Assembly: GCA_013286305.1 (NCBI GenBank) | Contig: JABDFW010000030.1 | Coordinates: 1 to 36,124 of the forward strand | DNA length: 36,124 bases | Source of the DNA: Bacteroidota bacterium | Lineage (GTDB): Bacteria; Bacteroidota; Bacteroidia; Chitinophagales; Chitinophagaceae | Direction: 5' to 3' | Part shown: in pieces, positions 32,442 to 36,124 of the stretch | Numbering within the stretch: position 1 is the first letter of the stretch | Layout: each line of letters opens with the position of its first letter | Made by a program: the position numbers and the translations under genes | Notes under the pieces: model-generated | Told to the model about the DNA's origin: nothing | Seen by the model: the letters and a program-made list of their open reading frames with translations, nothing else | Database searches by the model: none

Positions 32442-35400
32442 TTACCCTTTTACCAGTTTAACGATCTGCACATTTCTGCCATTCAATACTTTAGCAATAT
32501 AGATACCTGCTGTAAAGTTTTTGCCGAAGCTAAAGTTATCATTCACGCTGCCCCTGGTGTGGTAAATGGTTTTGCCAAGCATATCAATTACTATTATTTC
32601 TACCGTGTGCCTGTCATCTCCGCCTTCAATGGTAAGTTTAAAATCTGCAAGGCTTGGGTTGGGCAATACATGCACTTTAATGTTTGCCGCCTGGCCGCCT
32701 GCTGATTTATTGTACGGTGACAGATCGCCAAGCCCCAGGCACGACGTAGTTGATTGGTTAACGGTTATATTTTTAGTAACGGCACAGCCGATGGAATCTT
32801 TGCCGGCAATGGTATATACACCCGCTTTTAACCCGGTGAATATATTTGCGGTACTATATGCACCACTGTCAAAGCTGTATTTATAGCCGCTGTTACAGCC
32901 GCCTGACAGGGTAGCGGTAATACTGCCATCGCTGCCGCCCATACAGGACACATCTTTTTTGGTTAGCAGCATGGCAAGCGCTGATGCATTTTGCTTAATT
33001 ACCACCGTGTTTGATTTTGCAGTACAACCCCTGGCATCCTTAACCGTAACGGTGTAGGTACCCGCGCCCACGGTAAAGCTGGCCGTTGTTTGGTACGTAA
33101 TACTATCCAAACTAAACTGGTAAGGCGTTTTGCCGTTTAAGCCTTTGGCAGTGGTGACTTCATGGGCGTTATAACACAAAAGGGTTTTGCTTGCAGTATA
33201 GGTAGCCGATAATGCGGCAATGGTTATTGTTTTGTTGGCTGTGCAACCGCCTGCATCTTTCACAAACACTTTTTTGGCGCCCGTATCAAGGCCCGTAAAT
33301 ATGTTGCTGGCCTGGTAGGTTACGCCATTGTTTATGCTGTACTTATAATTGCCATAGCTGCCGGCTGGTGTGGCTCTAATGGTGTCGTTATTGCCCGCAC
33401 AATTTGTAGAGGCGGTAAGTGAAAGGCTTAGCGGTGTAGCCGGCGCAGTAATGGTTATGGTGTTGGAAGCGGCCGTGCACCCCGCAGTATCTTTAACTAT
33501 TGCGTGGTATGTGCCCGGGGTTACGCTGAACACATTTGACGACTGGTAATTAATACTGTCAAGGCTGTACTTGTATGGCGCAGTGCCACCGCTGGCAGTA
33601 ACTGTAGTATTGATATGCTGGCCTACGCAGGCAGCATATTTTGTTGCCGAATATGCAGCAGATGGGCTTGGCAACAATGTTAAAATAAGTTTTGCAGCAG
33701 AATCGCAGCCTGCCGCGCTGGTTAGGTGCACGGTGTAGGTACCGGCGCTATCACAACTGACACCGTTCCAGTTAAAGGGCAATGCATTAGTGCATACCGC
33801 CAAATTGGTAGTGCTTGTTACCGGTGAGCCAACCAACACTGTGAGGGCGCTTGACGGATATACAGTGTTATTATTAGCATCGGATACGTAATTCAATAGA
33901 TAATTGTAAGTACCTGGTGTTGTTGGCACGGTAATTTTGTATGTTGAATTATTTGGGCCACTTTGAGGGTAATAGGGGTTGTTGTAATCGCCGTTTATAA
34001 TATAGCCAAATGAGAAGGGGAGTTTACCACGGAAGCCAGTAAGTGTTATGTAAGCCGCGCCGTTGGTTGTGCAAACCTTAGCGGGGCCAGTTATGGTTGC
34101 GGAGGGATACAGGAAGGTAAAATTGCCTGCACTCAATGCAGTCCCCGCCATATTTTCTACATATATGGGCCCGCTTCCGTAGCCATCATTTACTATCACC
34201 CGTATGGTGGTTGAATCAAGTACCGTAAAGCTGAGCGGGGTATAGTAATTAGGATTTACCGCCTTGACTGCTATAAAATTGTGGCCCTTAACAATTATCG
34301 TGTCGCCATAGCCGCCGGACGCAGGCGAGAACGATGTTATTGAAGGCGGGTAAACGAAAGTAAAAGGTATTGATGCGGTGCCGGCGTTTGTAGTTACCGT
34401 TATCTGGCCGGTGCCACCCGCTGCGCTGGGGTAAGCGTATATTTGATCGTCGGTTTGTACATCAAACTCACGGGCTTCAATATTCCCGAATTTTACCGAG
34501 CGCGTATTTGTTAAAAATTGCCCGTTAAGCGTAACGATGGTGTTTACATAACCTATATTAGGGTCAGCGGAGAATAAGGCTGGCGGCGGTAAATAGGTAA
34601 ACCCATGAAGTGAATCGGCGCCGAGGCTGTTTGCAACATATACATAACTTGAGATATAGCTGTTAACGTTTGTTACTGCTGTAATAGTTGAGTCGTTAAC
34701 CACAGTGAATGATTTTGGCGCAACGCCTCCGAGTTTTACGGTAGTTACGTGTGATAAGTTTGCGCCTTTGATGGTGATAACAGAATCAATGGCAAGGCTG
34801 TCTGGCGTGAATGATGATATATGCGGCAGCCCGGGCTGGTTTTTAAAAACCGCTAACAGATTACCGGCGGCAGCCATTGCCACGTCTGGCTTGCCATCTC
34901 CGTCTAAATCACCCACGGCCAAACTATATGCATTAATCCCGAGATTTGCGGGGTAAGGCCCATACGCGCTAAAATTAACCGTGCCACCGGTAGTATTATT
35001 TAGCATTACATACAAATAACCATCCACTGCGCCGGCAAGGTCAATTTTTCCATCACCATTTATATCGGCGGCAGCTAAATCTTTTATACCGCCGGCGGGG
35101 GCCACAAAATCTATCCTGCTTCCAAAACTAATATTGCCGCCTGAAGTACTGGTATTAACAAACAGGGATATTTTGCTGCTGTTAAGATAAGCAACTGCAA
35201 TGTCGGGCAGCCCGTCACCATTAAAATCACCGGCAATAACCCTTTCAGGCCTTGTCTGTGTATTGTCCAGCGCCATTAGCGTCTGGCCAAAAGAAAACTG
35301 GCCGGGCAGGCTTGTATTTTTTAATATTACAAGGTTGTCAGCCGCTATATCGCAGGCTAAAATGTCGATTTTTCCGTCACCGTTAAAATCAGCAACGGCT

Positions 35401-36122
35401 ATTGTCAGCTGGCCAAAAGCATGGCCTATGGTGGTACTCTGGCCAATGGTGTCGTGAAGGTTGTAATCGTCAGAAATAGCTTCCGGTGTTGCAAATGATA
35501 TGGTTGATGCAGAGCTGGTATTTCTAAACACTTTAATGGTGCTGCCGCCAGAGTTATTGTTCACTACTATTAAATCGGGTTTGCCATCGCCGTCAATATC
35601 GCCGGCTTCTGCTTCAAATGCGTAAGGGGCTATTGTATAATTAGCGCCTGCGGTAAATGCTATGGTACCAGGAGTTGAATTGTTGGTAAACACCTGCATG
35701 TTTTGGTAGTCGCCCACATCCACTATATCAAGTTTGCCGTCACCGTTAAAATCTGCAATTACCGGCATATTATCCACAGACGCAGATATACTATAATTAG
35801 TTGGGCCTGCAAATGAAATATTACCACCCGATGTTGTATTACGGAAAATTGAAAAACGCCCTCCATCACCGATAGTGTAGTCCAGAAAACCGGCAACATC
35901 AAGCTTTCCGTCGCCATCAAGATCAGCCGCTTTTATCAAATAGCTGCCCGGGGCTGTTGTTTGCTGCGGCCCTGCAAACGAGTTTTTGCCAAGAATGTAA
36001 TCGCCATTACTGTATGTGGGAGTGAAGAACCCGGAAGAATAGCCTGTAGTGTTAGCCGTTGTAACACTTACGGGCCCATAAGCTGCACCTGCAGGTACTG
36101 TTACGGTTAACGATGTAGTTGA
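32442..36122 (-). CDS. Giant T9SS-exported protein with FG-GAP, IPT/TIG and SprB-like repeats, 5' end beyond window
   Basis: The frame is open to the right edge (1,226 residues visible). At the N-terminal visible part is a T/S/V/G-rich, beta-type segment. Next come seven FG-GAP/VCBS calcium-loop repeats (such as DLDGDGKLDV, DFNGDGLPDIAV, DLDGDGKPDVAM) encoded about 34850-35940. Three IPT/TIG domains follow (ISSFTPDSLAIDSVITIKG, LFSADPNIGYVNTIVTLNG, ITSFSPASGGYGDTIIVKG), then about five SprB-like repeats with paired Cys (CTANKTITIA, CTAKSNTVVI). The C-terminus VHVLPNPSLADFKLTIEGGD, GIYIAKV, VQIVKLVKG is a type A T9SS sorting domain. It is probably a cell-surface adhesin or matrix protein. Confidence 0.93.
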   Translation of the reverse strand, partial: STTSLTVTVPAGAAYGPVSVTTANTTGYSSGFFTPTYSNGDYILGKNSFAGPQQTTAPGSYLIKAADLDGDGKLDVAGFLDYTIGDGGRFSIFRNTTSGGNISFAGPTNYSISASVDNMPVIADFNGDGKLDIVDVGDYQNMQVFTNNSTPGTIAFTAGANYTIAPYAFEAEAGDIDGDGKPDLIVVNNNSGGSTIKVFRNTSSASTISFATPEAISDDYNLHDTIGQSTTIGHAFGQLTIAVADFNGDGKIDILACDIAADNLVILKNTSLPGQFSFGQTLMALDNTQTRPERVIAGDFNGDGLPDIAVAYLNSSKISLFVNTSTSGGNISFGSRIDFVAPAGGIKDLAAADINGDGKIDLAGAVDGYLYVMLNNTTGGTVNFSAYGPYPANLGINAYSLAVGDLDGDGKPDVAMAAAGNLLAVFKNQPGLPHISSFTPDSLAIDSVITIKGANLSHVTTVKLGGVAPKSFTVVNDSTITAVTNVNSYISSYVYVANSLGADSLHGFTYLPPPALFSADPNIGYVNTIVTLNGQFLTNTRSVKFGNIEAREFDVQTDDQIYAYPSAAGGTGQITVTTNAGTASIPFTFVYPPSITSFSPASGGYGDTIIVKGHNFIAVKAVNPNYYTPLSFTVLDSTTIRVIVNDGYGSGPIYVENMAGTALSAGNFTFLYPSATITGPAKVCTTNGAAYITLTGFRGKLPFSFGYIINGDYNNPYYPQSGPNNSTYKITVPTTPGTYNYLLNYVSDANNNTVYPSSALTVLVGSPVTSTTNLAVCTNALPFNWNGVSCDSAGTYTVHLTSAAGCDSAAKLILTLLPSPSAAYSATKYAACVGQHINTTVTASGGTAPYKYSLDSINYQSSNVFSVTPGTYHAIVKDTAGCTAASNTITITAPATPLSLSLTASTNCAGNNDTIRATPAGSYGNYKYSINNGVTYQASNIFTGLDTGAKKVFVKDAGGCTANKTITIAALSATYTASKTLLCYNAHEVTTAKGLNGKTPYQFSLDSITYQTTASFTVGAGTYTVTVKDARGCTAKSNTVVIKQNASALAMLLTKKDVSCMGGSDGSITATLSGGCNSGYKYSFDSGAYSTANIFTGLKAGVYTIAGKDSIGCAVTKNITVNQSTTSCLGLGDLSPYNKSAGGQAANIKVHVLPNPSLADFKLTIEGGDDRHTVEIIVIDMLGKTIYHTRGSVNDNFSFGKNFTAGIYIAKVLNGRNVQIVKLVKG

Positions 36123-36124
36123 AG

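Noticed and set aside
34705-35457. Plus-strand frames of 83-85 codons opposite the giant surface protein
   Set aside because: They are antisense to FG-GAP repeats, and their similarity to one another only mirrors those repeats.

Overview
The window looks like a chromosomal segment of a Bacteroidota bacterium, most likely Chitinophagaceae-like. The grounds are: a 3' terminal giant surface protein with FG-GAP, IPT/TIG and SprB-like repeats and a type IX secretion (T9SS) C-terminal sorting domain; several matches to the Bacteroidota -7 promoter element TAnnTTTG; mostly A-rich, SD-poor start regions; a LytTR response regulator; and intergenic regions packed with short palindromic repeats. The genus call is inference. 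No rRNA, tRNA, CRISPR array or intact transposase was seen.

Left part (1-7.2 kb): the 3' end of a LytTR response regulator, lipB (lipoate biosynthesis), a secreted fibronectin-III-like protein, a PLP-dependent D-cysteine desulfhydrase/ACC deaminase-like enzyme divergent from a sugar nucleotidyltransferase, lepA, and a small membrane protein. A minus-strand run follows (7.2-10.5 kb): tpiA, a polysaccharide flippase and a GT4 glycosyltransferase, tightly spaced and probably co-transcribed. Next are gamma-glutamyltransferase and a PEP mutase/isocitrate lyase family gene broken by a one-base frameshift. Then comes a MocR-type (GntR plus aminotransferase) regulator divergent from DoxX and carboxymuconolactone decarboxylase/AhpD-like genes, with a clear repeated TAGTCCA operator between them.

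Middle (16-26.6 kb): an exported rhodanese-like protein, an FHS-family sugar permease followed by a zinc-motif-less ROK sugar kinase, a short-chain dehydrogenase homologue that has lost the catalytic Tyr and Lys, and an operon of an ApbE (FAD:protein FMN transferase)-DUF2271 fusion, a PepSY-type membrane protein and a secreted protein with three DUF3471-like repeats. After these lie a hexapeptide acetyltransferase and a choline-transporter-like sodium symporter.

Right part (27-36 kb): a small membrane peptide with a strong SD, then an AT-rich accessory island with a fused type IIG restriction-methylation enzyme and an unrecognised 225-residue protein. That orphan is bracketed by about 41-bp direct repeats, and the island is bordered by dispersed hairpin repeats. 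The T9SS giant runs off the right edge.

The best candidate for something undescribed is the type IIG enzyme plus 225-residue partner. The repeat families are the second layer of interest: at least four architectures of nested hairpins with MITE-like inverted arms, one supplying the stop codon of the ROK gene.
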